NCBI GenBank assembly: GCA_015064685.1
Contig: SVRT01000003.1
Span: 81,314 to 145,313 of the forward strand
Source: Oscillospiraceae bacterium
Lineage (GTDB): Bacteria > Bacillota > Clostridia > Oscillospirales > CAG-272
DNA: 64,000 nucleotides
Direction of reading: 5' to 3'
The notes below the pieces were generated by a model that saw only the letters and a program-made list of their open reading frames with translations, did no database searches and was not told where the DNA came from. The translations under genes and the position numbers were made by a program. Of this stretch, positions 17,111-24,633 are shown one piece after another (positions within the stretch are counted from its first letter, which is position 1; each line of letters begins with the position of its first letter).

Positions 17111-17950
17111 TTACATTTCGTTTATTATCGTATCCATCGCCTTGGAATTCTTCATCAAGAATTCCTTGTGATCTCTGCCCGCCTGGGGGAAGATCTCCGC
17201 AGTTACCCAATCGTCGTAGCCCGCGCGGCGAAGCGCAGCCATGACCGCGGGGTAATTGGTCTCGCCCTCAAGGATGTCGGTAGCGGACAATGCGCCCTTT
17301 GCCTCCATTTTCGAGTCCTTGAAGTGGACCTTTGCGATCCTGTCTCCGAGAATGTCTATCCAATGCTCCGCATAGCCGAATCTCATAACGTTTCCGACGT
17401 CGAAGTATGCCTTGACCTTGGGGCTGTTTACCTTGTCGATAAAATCGCGGGTCTCAAGGGGAGAGAGCAAAAGCTTGTTTCCGACATTTTCAAGAGCCAG
17501 ATTGACGTTGTACTTTTCGGCTTGCTCGGAGAGCCTGCACACGGAATCGAAGGCTCGGTCGTATGCTACGTCGTAGGGAACGATCTCGCTTGCGGGATCA
17601 CCGGGATTTTTGACCATTCCGGGAATAACGAGAATGGTGTCGCATCCGAGAATTGACGCGATCTCAAGCTGTCTTACAACTATTTCTTCGCCCTTTTTTC
17701 TGACATCGGGGTCGGACGCAGAGAGAGAATCGTGCCAGCAGAAATCGTATACCAAGCTATAGAGCGGCATAGCGTATTCGTCTGCCTTTTTCTTGAAATC
17801 GTAAAGCTCCTTTTCACTCGAATCGAGTCTGAGCAAGCCCTTGTCGCTGATGCCGACCTCAACACCGTCAAATCCGCATTCCTTTGCGAGCGAAAAGGAC
17901 GCGTCGGGCGAACGGTCGGGGAGCGACCATGTGCTGATACCTTTTTTCAT
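17111..17950 (-). CDS. Sugar phosphate isomerase/epimerase (AP endonuclease 2-like TIM barrel)
   Basis: 279 residues. The start is set at 17950 because the minus-strand sequence there has GGAGG seven bases before ATG; longer readings extend through the divergent promoters into the AraC gene. KKGISTWSLPD at the start, CDTILVIPG, LALENVGN, VKAYFDVGNV with metal-binding Glu/Asp, and KVHFKDSK near the C-terminus are those of the xylose isomerase-like TIM-barrel superfamily (PF01261, IolE/IolI/UxuA-like). It likely isomerises the keto product made by the Idh-type enzyme encoded next. Confidence 0.9.
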   Translation of the reverse strand: MKKGISTWSLPDRSPDASFSLAKECGFDGVEVGISDKGLLRLDSSEKELYDFKKKADEYAMPLYSLVYDFCWHDSLSASDPDVRKKGEEIVVRQLEIASILGCDTILVIPGMVKNPGDPASEIVPYDVAYDRAFDSVCRLSEQAEKYNVNLALENVGNKLLLSPLETRDFIDKVNSPKVKAYFDVGNVMRFGYAEHWIDILGDRIAKVHFKDSKMEAKGALSATDILEGETNYPAVMAALRRAGYDDWVTAEIFPQAGRDHKEFLMKNSKAMDTIINEM

Positions 17951-17969
17951 ATTCAACCTCCAAAAAACA

Positions 17970-17998
17970 TTGACATTTTCCATTTTTAGTGGTATAAA
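17970..17998 (+). promoter_or_regulatory. Promoter of the AraC gene at 18072
   Basis: TTGACA (17970-17975), 17 bases, TATAAA (17993-17998). Confidence 0.72.
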
Positions 17999-18001
17999 TA
18001 T

Positions 18002-18030
18002 AGTATAGAATACCCAAAAGAGAAATTCAA
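18002..18030 (-). promoter_or_regulatory. Promoter of the isomerase/dehydrogenase operon
   Basis: Minus strand TTGAAT (18025-18030), 17 bases, TATACT (18002-18007). Confidence 0.65.
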
Positions 18031-18045
18031 TGCCAAAAAAGGCAT
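18030..18045. promoter_or_regulatory. Candidate operator, inverted repeat ATGCC-N6-GGCAT
   Basis: A perfect 5-bp inverted repeat with an A6 spacer abuts the -35 box of the minus-strand operon promoter. It is placed for an activator or repressor; the divergently encoded AraC protein is the obvious candidate, though AraC proteins usually bind direct repeats. Confidence 0.4.
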
Positions 18046-18071
18046 AATGATTATGATTTAGGACATTTTTT

Positions 18072-18917
18072 ATGAGAAGATTACCCGAAGAAAAAAAGGA
18101 ACACGCGGAGATATCACCACACTTCCGTTTTACACGCTTGCACACGGTATGGAATTTCAACTGGGACGATAGCTTCGTATTTAACGGAGAAACGCACATT
18201 TCCTGGGAGATAGTATACGTTGTGTCGGGGTGCGTCTGCGTGACCGAGGACGAAAAGCTCTACAAGCTACGCGAGGGAGATATGATAATCCACGCGCCGA
18301 TGGAATTTCATACGATACAAAGCGCGGAGAATACAAACCCGAACGTATACGTTATCACCTCGATAGTCGAGGGCGAGCTGCCAAAGAATCTGACCGAGGG
18401 CGTATTCGGTCTTACGCAAGAGGAGCAGAAGGAATATATGGAGATATATTCACGCGTATTCGACTTTTTCGACAGCGACGAGCGTGACGCGCTTGAAGGA
18501 CAGGGCTGTACCGATGCACTCTCGGCGTTTCTCATAAAGATAAACAAAAGCCACACCGCGGAGCAAAAGCTTTTGCTTTCACACAGCGCTATGGAATATA
18601 AAAGGGTAGTGCTATCAATGACCGAGCATATATATGATAATCTCACGCTTGAAGAGCTTGCGGCGATAAACAAAACGAGCGTAAGTAATATCAAGGCACT
18701 TTTCAAGCGCCACAGCGGAACGAGTCCGATGCTTCATTATTCCAGGCTCAGATGCACCGAGGCGATAAGGCTTATGAGCGAGGGATATTCTGCAGCCGAG
18801 ACCGCAAACGCGCTCAATTTTTCATCTCCGAACTATTTCAGCACCTTCTTTAAGAGAATGACGGGCAAGCCTCCCGTAGCGTTTATCAGAGGTTCGTCGC
18901 AGGTAGAGTTTATTTGA
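18072..18917 (+). CDS. AraC family transcriptional regulator with cupin domain
   Basis: 281 residues. Residues about 20-140 form a cupin sugar-sensing domain (HISWEIVYVVSGCVCV, LREGDMIIHAPMEFHTIQ). The C-terminal 100 residues are the AraC double helix-turn-helix (LTLEELAAINKTSVSNIKALFKRHSGTSP; FSSPNYFSTFFKRMTGKPP). It is divergent from the isomerase/Idh operon and shares its control region, so it most likely activates that operon in response to the sugar or cyclitol. Confidence 0.93.
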   Translation: MRRLPEEKKEHAEISPHFRFTRLHTVWNFNWDDSFVFNGETHISWEIVYVVSGCVCVTEDEKLYKLREGDMIIHAPMEFHTIQSAENTNPNVYVITSIVEGELPKNLTEGVFGLTQEEQKEYMEIYSRVFDFFDSDERDALEGQGCTDALSAFLIKINKSHTAEQKLLLSHSAMEYKRVVLSMTEHIYDNLTLEELAAINKTSVSNIKALFKRHSGTSPMLHYSRLRCTEAIRLMSEGYSAAETANALNFSSPNYFSTFFKRMTGKPPVAFIRGSSQVEFI

Positions 18918-18950
18918 AAGTGAAGATGGATTATACAGACAATAACAGCA

Positions 18951-18980
18951 TAAAGGCGAGCGCTTTTGCGCTCGCCTTTA
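18951..18980. terminator. Bidirectional terminator
   Basis: TAAAGGCGAGCGC, TTTT loop, GCGCTCGCCTTTA: a perfect 13-bp stem between the convergent AraC and anti-sigma-like genes. Confidence 0.85.
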
Positions 18981-18993
18981 TGTTGTTATACGT

Positions 18994-20547
18994 TTAAGAG
19001 GGTATTTCGATTTCTATTCCGTATTCACCCATATACACATTTCGACTTCCTATGATAGCCACCAGATCGTCTCTTGAAATATCGGTAGCCGTTCCTGCTG
19101 ACATATCGTACAAGGTGTACGCATCATCATAATACTGGATAAAGTAATTATCTTTTTCTTTATATCTCCAAGAGGTTTTGATAACGCCATACACTTTGCC
19201 GTCAACCTTAGCGTACCACGCATACAGGTTAAGGCACAGAAGTTCCTTACCTTCGGGATCGGTATGTGGGGGAATCGGCAGCTGACCGAAATATGCGATT
19301 GCTTTTTCTAACAGATGCGCGGAGATATTCTCGATCTGTTTCATATCTTCCTCGGTGTAACGAACCTCGGAATAGGTTACTTCTTCGGTAAGAAGATCGA
19401 TCCTTACTGTTTCTTCGGTTTGACAACCGTTGATATACCGTCTGAAAATAAGCTCACCGTTTCCGTAATAAGGCGAATACCATTGAGAAAAAACACCGTT
19501 GGCAAAAGGTTTTACGTATTCGATTGCATCTTTAGCTTCTTGTGTCTTGAAATTGAGTGTTACGACAGAGGGAATTTGATAATTGATACCGCGCCATTCC
19601 TCATATTGCCTTTTTATTTCAGAAATAACAACGCTATCGGAATCGCCGCGCGCTACAACGAGATCGCTGTTCTCGGGATTATCAAGATAGTAGCTTGCAA
19701 ATTGATAACCGTAGAGCCAGGTATCATTTTGCCACAAGCTTTCGTCAAATATCCCATCGGAGAAGGCAATTATGTTTCCAAGCTCAGGATTATCCTGATA
19801 ATCCGCAAAGATAGGCAGCTCAAACGATTCCATTTGATTTTGAGTACCGTTCTGCAAAACGTAGTTTTCAGCACCAAGCTGAGACATGGATATTAAGAGC
19901 GAATCATATACCGACATATCAACGTAAACGTACTCGGGAATCAAATACAGAAAATACTGTGGAACGTTTTCGCCGTTGATAACCTCGACCGTTTCCATCT
20001 GTATCAATCGATAAGCGACAGGACGGTATTCGGAGCTTACGTCAAGCTTGTAGTATATATCAGGATAATTCTTCACAACCTTTGCTTTAACGGCAATGCC
20101 GTAACTAAATTGAAACGCAGGCGGAGCGGCGCTTTCGCCGCCGCTTATAGATCCCGAAGATCCCACAATGAACTCCAAGCTATTACCGTTTAATCGTTCG
20201 GGTGACACGGTGGCATCAAAAATGATGGGGGTATAATCAGGAGAATCAACAATAGGTTTGTCCTCGGTCTCCTTTTCCGGAACGTGTCCGGGATCATCCT
20301 CGCGCAACATAGGCACAACGATTATAGCACTTACAATCAGCACAAAGCAAGCTGCGATTGCTCCAAAACGAAGCCATACGGTTTTATTGGTTTTTTTCTC
20401 CTTCTTTAAGTTCGTTTTGGCATATACCTTATCCTTGATAGAGGAAAGCGTATCAGCCGAAACTTCGGGCGCAGCGTTCTGCTTGACGAGATTTTCAATC
20501 TCACCTGCATTCGCTTCGTCAAAAATATTGTTTAGTGTTTTCTTCAT
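18994..20547 (-). CDS. Membrane anti-sigma-like protein with large extracytoplasmic domain
   Basis: 517 residues. A cytoplasmic segment of about 58 residues precedes one membrane helix (about 61-81, FGAIAACFVLIVSAIIVV), and about 430 residues lie outside the cell. The outer part is rich in Tyr, Asp and Glu and carries no motif that I recognise. The gene overlaps the sigma factor gene by four bases (ATGA), the standard arrangement of an ECF sigma factor and its membrane-bound anti-sigma factor. The short cytoplasmic part would bind the sigma factor and the large outer domain would sense an extracellular signal. No zinc anti-sigma CxxC motif is seen. The function is inferred from position and topology. 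Confidence 0.65.
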   Translation of the reverse strand: MKKTLNNIFDEANAGEIENLVKQNAAPEVSADTLSSIKDKVYAKTNLKKEKKTNKTVWLRFGAIAACFVLIVSAIIVVPMLREDDPGHVPEKETEDKPIVDSPDYTPIIFDATVSPERLNGNSLEFIVGSSGSISGGESAAPPAFQFSYGIAVKAKVVKNYPDIYYKLDVSSEYRPVAYRLIQMETVEVINGENVPQYFLYLIPEYVYVDMSVYDSLLISMSQLGAENYVLQNGTQNQMESFELPIFADYQDNPELGNIIAFSDGIFDESLWQNDTWLYGYQFASYYLDNPENSDLVVARGDSDSVVISEIKRQYEEWRGINYQIPSVVTLNFKTQEAKDAIEYVKPFANGVFSQWYSPYYGNGELIFRRYINGCQTEETVRIDLLTEEVTYSEVRYTEEDMKQIENISAHLLEKAIAYFGQLPIPPHTDPEGKELLCLNLYAWYAKVDGKVYGVIKTSWRYKEKDNYFIQYYDDAYTLYDMSAGTATDISRDDLVAIIGSRNVYMGEYGIEIEIPS

Positions 20548-21104
20548 TCCTCATTACCTCCAAACATTTTACGTAGTTTGTTCAGGGCTCTGTGTGTTCT
20601 CGTATCAACATTTGAAACAGAAAGTCCGGTGGCTTTTGCGATTTCTTTTGAGGACTCACCGTAATAATACTTACGGAAGATGATGCTTGAGTCCGGCTCT
20701 CCGAGATCCTCGACCGCTTTGATAACCTCGCGTCGAAGCTCATCATCGGCAAGCTCGCTATCGATCATCACATCATCTGCAACCTGCAAGAGTGATTGCC
20801 CGTCATCAAGAGAAATGCCACCTTCAAGGCTTCGCCTCTTAGCAACGTTGATCGCGTGATTGCGTGCGATGACGCACAGATAGGACTTGATACTCGACAT
20901 TGCGGGATCATAGTCTGCAAGCTCTGTGTAGAACTTGCTGAATACGTCCGCCACACAGTCTTCAAGATCTGATGAAACGTGGAAGGACCCGTCAAGCTTG
21001 CCTTTGACAACGGCATAAACGAGACCTGTGTATTGATTCAATAATTGTTCCATTCCGGCGTTCGGGTCTTTATGTAGCAGTCTGAGTAACCTCTTGTCCT
21101 CCAC
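20544..21104 (-). CDS. ECF-type RNA polymerase sigma factor
   Basis: 186 residues from a GTG at 21104, chosen because AGAGAGGTGAG precedes it; a longer in-frame reading to 21158 has no ribosome site. Region 2 is visible as LEDCVADVFSKFYTEL and SIKSYLCVIARNHAINVAKRR, and region 4 as SSIIFRKYYYGESSKEIAKATGLSVSNVDTRTHRALNKLR. It directs RNA polymerase to a stress or envelope regulon. It is translationally coupled to the anti-sigma-like gene downstream. Confidence 0.92.
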   Translation of the reverse strand: MEDKRLLRLLHKDPNAGMEQLLNQYTGLVYAVVKGKLDGSFHVSSDLEDCVADVFSKFYTELADYDPAMSSIKSYLCVIARNHAINVAKRRSLEGGISLDDGQSLLQVADDVMIDSELADDELRREVIKAVEDLGEPDSSIIFRKYYYGESSKEIAKATGLSVSNVDTRTHRALNKLRKMFGGNEE

Positions 21105-21179
21105 AGTCTCACCTCTCTTTTGAATCGATTCACTATTTAATACAATCAAAAACGCCAAATCTTACACTTTTCAAGATCA

Positions 21180-21187
21180 ATTATAAC
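21180..21187 (-). promoter_or_regulatory. -10 box upstream of the sigma factor operon
   Basis: Minus strand TG-T-TATAAT (extended -10). No good -35 hexamer is seen at 17 bases. Confidence 0.4.
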
Positions 21188-21219
21188 ATATTTTTCTCTA
21201 AAATGTGTGAACAGATAAA

Positions 21220-21254
21220 AATAACGGCAGGAAATGTTTGTTTCTGCCGTTATT
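21220..21254 (-). terminator. Terminator of the GH36 gene
   Basis: AATAACGGCAG pairs with CTGCCGTTATT (AAA/TTT extension with one bulged G); a TTTTAT tract follows on the minus strand. Confidence 0.75.
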
Positions 21255-21318
21255 GCATCTTTTGATTGAATTCGTATCTTTGATGTGAGTTGGTGTATTT
21301 TTTTGCCCTGACTGCTTG

Positions 21319-23046
21319 TTATTTTACGAAAACCATACCTGAGAGCGGCACGTCCACCTCGGCGAGTGCTTGCCCGATCATACCCTCGGCGACAGTCTCG
21401 CCCATGCAGTTTACGACCTTGTAGGATTTACCCAAAGCCCCTTTGATAATAAGAGAATCCAAACGGGAGCAATTGACGGCAACCGTTTCATTGTAGGCTC
21501 TGCAATCCACCACCGTTTCGGTGTAGCAAGTGAAGATCGACCTGTCGTCCTTCTCTGCGCAAACGATACTGTAAGCGCTTTCGGGATTTGCTGCGAGTAT
21601 CTTGCCGTTCATCAGCACGTCGCGGTTTTCTCTCCAGAAGGAGAGATAGTAGGCAAGCATCCTCTTGTGATCCTCGGGAAGGGAAGCGAGCTTTACCGAT
21701 GTCTGAGGCACGCTGTAAAGCGCCTGGGCAAATTGGAGCGCGGCGCTCTCGACCGTGTCCTCTGTGTGCCACATCAGCATATCCGAATGAACTGCGGTTT
21801 TACCCGAAGTGAGTCTGAGATTAATTACGTCTTGTCTGTTGCATATAGCATCATTCGGGCAATCTGCAACACGGAGCATATTTCCGTATTTTCTTATTGC
21901 AGGTCCGACGTAGGACTGTCTGAATTCGATAAGCACCTCGGGGTCGATCTCTCGAAGAGCGCTCGTGACGTCGGTCATAAGTCTGTCGATGGCGTCTTCG
22001 AGCGACTGATAATCTCGGCGGGCGTCGTACTCAAGAGATCTGCCCTTGAGCGCGAACGCGTCGATGAAATCGAGCTTGAGACCGTCGAGTCCCCAATCCT
22101 TAAGCGCTCTTGCATAGATTTCGATTAGGTAGTCGCGCACCTCCTTGTATCTCGGGTCGGCAGCCATAAATGCGTTCGGTCCGCCTCCTGTTTCATCGAG
22201 AAGCTTGTCCTTAAAGCGCTCGAACGCCTTAGAGTGCTTTCCTATATAGGGGACCGAGAACCAGAGCATTGCCTTCATTCCCGTTTCGTGAATCCTGTCA
22301 ATAAACTGCTTCATATCGGGAATCTTTGAGGGCGTGACCTCCCAGTCGCCGCAGAACGCATATCCGCGGCTGTTGTCGTCGGTCTGCCAGCCGTCGTCAA
22401 TGATCACGGTGTCCATTCCGATGGCCTTGGAAAGTGCGCACTCCTTGACGATATCGTCGACGTCAAGTGCCTGGTGATAGCTATACCAGAGCGAATTCAT
22501 CGGGAGCTTCGCGTGCTCGGGGACGTAGGCAGGGGTGTATCCGCAATCATTCTCCCACCACGAAACGACGTCGTAGATGCTGTCGTAGTACACGATATTC
22601 CTCGTATCGATACGGATAAGAGTGCTGTATTCCCTGAGCGGAGCAACCTTTACGGTAAAGAAATTGATCTCCCAATCGATATTTGCATTCTCCTCGCATA
22701 CGCCCGAGCGGATGGATATAGGAGTCTTTGCATCGCTTAATGCGACCGTCATTCTGTTCTTTCCGTCAGCCGAGACGAGCGCGTGGAGCGGCATCCAGGA
22801 TGCAAGGCGCGAGGGTGTCGTGCGCTTGCGCCAGTTGGGGCCCAAGTGTCTGTCAAACCGCTCGGCAGGACTCCAGACGGAATACGTATCAACATCGGGA
22901 ATGCTGAATCTGATCCTGAATTGCTCGGGGATCTGCTCTTCAGAGTATATTGCCGTGAGCTTGTAAAGCTCTATTCCGCTGTTATCGGATATTTTGTCTA
23001 TCGAAATATCCACGCCTGCCGAAGCGCCGTATATTTTAAAATCCAT
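21319..23046 (-). CDS. Alpha-galactosidase-like glycoside hydrolase (GH36 type)
   Basis: 575 residues from the ATG at 23046, which has GAAGGAGA eight bases upstream; the longer reading to 23241 crosses the promoter. An N-terminal beta-rich domain is followed by a TIM barrel with TVIIDDGWQTDD (about 215), the nucleophile strand GLKLDFIDAF (about 321) and a probable acid/base Asp in LRVADCPNDA (about 393). These are positions used by GH36/GH27 (clan GH-D) retaining alpha-galactosidases. No signal peptide is seen. It is a single-gene unit with its own promoter and terminator. It is shorter and quite different from the second GH36 enzyme at 36964, so the two probably differ in substrate. Confidence 0.85.
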   Translation of the reverse strand: MDFKIYGASAGVDISIDKISDNSGIELYKLTAIYSEEQIPEQFRIRFSIPDVDTYSVWSPAERFDRHLGPNWRKRTTPSRLASWMPLHALVSADGKNRMTVALSDAKTPISIRSGVCEENANIDWEINFFTVKVAPLREYSTLIRIDTRNIVYYDSIYDVVSWWENDCGYTPAYVPEHAKLPMNSLWYSYHQALDVDDIVKECALSKAIGMDTVIIDDGWQTDDNSRGYAFCGDWEVTPSKIPDMKQFIDRIHETGMKAMLWFSVPYIGKHSKAFERFKDKLLDETGGGPNAFMAADPRYKEVRDYLIEIYARALKDWGLDGLKLDFIDAFALKGRSLEYDARRDYQSLEDAIDRLMTDVTSALREIDPEVLIEFRQSYVGPAIRKYGNMLRVADCPNDAICNRQDVINLRLTSGKTAVHSDMLMWHTEDTVESAALQFAQALYSVPQTSVKLASLPEDHKRMLAYYLSFWRENRDVLMNGKILAANPESAYSIVCAEKDDRSIFTCYTETVVDCRAYNETVAVNCSRLDSLIIKGALGKSYKVVNCMGETVAEGMIGQALAEVDVPLSGMVFVK

Positions 23047-23148
23047 ATCTGTCTCCTTCGCTTTTGTCATATACGCCACCGTGATTGGAACGCCTTTCTG
23101 CCAAAGCTTCTGCGCTCTCCTTTGATGGCTCGTATTACCTATAACTTT

Positions 23149-23177
23149 ATTATACAAGACGCAATATAAAAATGCAA
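23149..23177 (-). promoter_or_regulatory. Promoter of the GH36-like gene at 21319
   Basis: Minus strand TTGCAT (23172-23177), 17 bases, TATAAT (23149-23154). Confidence 0.7.
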
Positions 23178-23191
23178 TAGCCTTATAAAAA

Positions 23192-23222
23192 ATCCCTGCG
23201 AGATCATTTGTCTCGCAGGGAT
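23192..23222 (-). terminator. Terminator hairpin upstream of the GH36-like gene
   Basis: ATCCCTGCGAGA pairs perfectly with TCTCGCAGGGAT; on the minus strand a TTTTTATAAGG tract follows. It sits just outside the candidate att-like site at 23231. Confidence 0.82.
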
Positions 23223-23230
23223 GATGTTTG

Positions 23231-23243
23231 ATTATTTCCACTC
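23231..23243. other. Near-copy of the guaA 3' end (candidate attachment site)
   Basis: ATTATTTCCACTC matches 12 of 13 bases of ATTATTCCCACTC at 26760-26772, in the same orientation. The latter covers the last codons and stop of the GMP synthase gene, a known integration site for mobile islands. See the matching feature and finding. Confidence 0.5.
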
Positions 23244-23408
23244 GCTTAAATTAGCATTAAATGTGGTGTATTAAGGTCTTTTTGCGTGATTTTTCGGGTG
23301 ATTTGACCGCTATTTTCCGCCTCGTCTGTGGTGTCTACGAAAAAACGGTATCAAATTGGTATCACCGATACTGCTAAAAACACAGCTGCTTATTCACCTA
23401 CCCGGTAT

Positions 23409-24578
23409 TTAAATATCCCGACACTCGTTCAAAATTGGATTTTCGGAATCACCCAAAAGCTCTATGAATGCAGCCGGCGAATTCAATAAATTTTTTTGCG
23501 TGATATTCCTTAATATAAGATTTTGGACATTAGCGTTTTTGTCAAGACGAAATAGAGGGGTTGGATAGGTTTTTTCCTCACGAAATACATTTTCGATACG
23601 AAGCCCCTCAATATCGACGCCGGATTGAACCCAAATGAAAGGGTATTTTCCCCCCACCACATCTTTTGTTCCTTTTGAAGAAGCAGCACAAATGTTTTCA
23701 ATGGAAATATTATGCATAACGCCTCGTTCTTCAGGTCCGCCGTGATATTTTGTGATTCCGATGCAATAGGTATAATAGCTTCCAAAAATATTTCTGATCT
23801 GAATATTTTTTACAGAGATGCCATGAGACAGCAATCGAACTGCACTATGGCTTTGTTCGGCAAATATACCATCCACAACGATGTTTTCTATAGAACCGTA
23901 CAGGCTATCATCTGCCGTGATTGCAACAAGATCGTCATGACATGCCCCTTTCAGATTGGTAACAATACCGTTTTTACATCCTCCCTCAATATGAATTCCG
24001 TCCATATTCCAAAATTTCGGATTGCAACTGTTGTAGTCAAAAACGATATCCCTGACCGTGAAATTTTCAACAAATCCAAATTGAGCACCGTAAGTAACGG
24101 GGTTGCGGAAAGTAACATTCTTAAGCGTAAAATTTCTTATGCGGCAAAAACGCATACAAAATCCGGTGTATACGGCGGGAAATTCGGTAAAGCATCCAAA
24201 CTGATCCAACCTCAATCCCAAACGATCATAGGAGGTTTTGCCATCTTTTCCGGGAAAATGCCACGGGTTTGGCTCCTGTTCCGTATTGCGCATATCCCAG
24301 ATACCGCCGTCGATACAAATGTTTTCTGAAAAGCTCGAAAAACAATCGTTCTCGATCATGGCACAGTTGCTGTCATCCGCAAGTCTGATACAAGTCGTGG
24401 GTGCCATTCTCAATGTTTGTCCCGCATGTATTTTAAGCGTTTTTGAAATAAGATACGCACTTTTGGGGGCAGTCAACACAACTTCCGAGGCTCCGCTGTC
24501 TAAAAGTGCTTGTATGCCGTCGGTATCATCATGAATGCCGTCACCATACAGATTGAACTCAAGAATATTTTGATTCAT
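23409..24578 (-). CDS. Right-handed beta-helix glycosidase-like protein (GH28/pectinase-like)
   Basis: 389 residues. NLYGDGIHDDTDGIQALLDSG at the start is the N-terminal motif of pectate lyase/polygalacturonase-type beta-helix proteins. Repeating strand patterns (ENICIDGGIWDM, ENFTVRDIVFD, MDGIHIEGGCKNGIVTN, HDDLVAITADD, IENIVVDGI) build the helix, and DGIH, DDLVAI and SHGISV resemble the GH28 catalytic set (Asp, Asp-Asp, His). It probably cleaves or binds a uronic acid-containing polysaccharide fragment. No signal peptide is evident. AGGAG lies upstream; it starts 55 bases behind the ATPase gene stop and may be co-transcribed with it. Confidence 0.78.
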   Translation of the reverse strand: MNQNILEFNLYGDGIHDDTDGIQALLDSGASEVVLTAPKSAYLISKTLKIHAGQTLRMAPTTCIRLADDSNCAMIENDCFSSFSENICIDGGIWDMRNTEQEPNPWHFPGKDGKTSYDRLGLRLDQFGCFTEFPAVYTGFCMRFCRIRNFTLKNVTFRNPVTYGAQFGFVENFTVRDIVFDYNSCNPKFWNMDGIHIEGGCKNGIVTNLKGACHDDLVAITADDSLYGSIENIVVDGIFAEQSHSAVRLLSHGISVKNIQIRNIFGSYYTYCIGITKYHGGPEERGVMHNISIENICAASSKGTKDVVGGKYPFIWVQSGVDIEGLRIENVFREEKTYPTPLFRLDKNANVQNLILRNITQKNLLNSPAAFIELLGDSENPILNECRDI

Positions 24579-24633
24579 GGCTTTTTCTCCTATTCTTTAA
24601 TTCTTTGTCTGTCATTTTTGAAGTTCTCCAAAA

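Noticed and set aside
17951..18199. N-terminal extension of the isomerase gene
   Set aside because: It covers both divergent promoters and the start of the AraC gene; a GGAGG site and the family start are at 17950.
23244..23408. Possible integrase tail next to the candidate attachment site
   Set aside because: All frames on the minus strand are broken by stops within a few dozen codons and no recombinase motif is visible, so nothing can be claimed beyond non-coding sequence.
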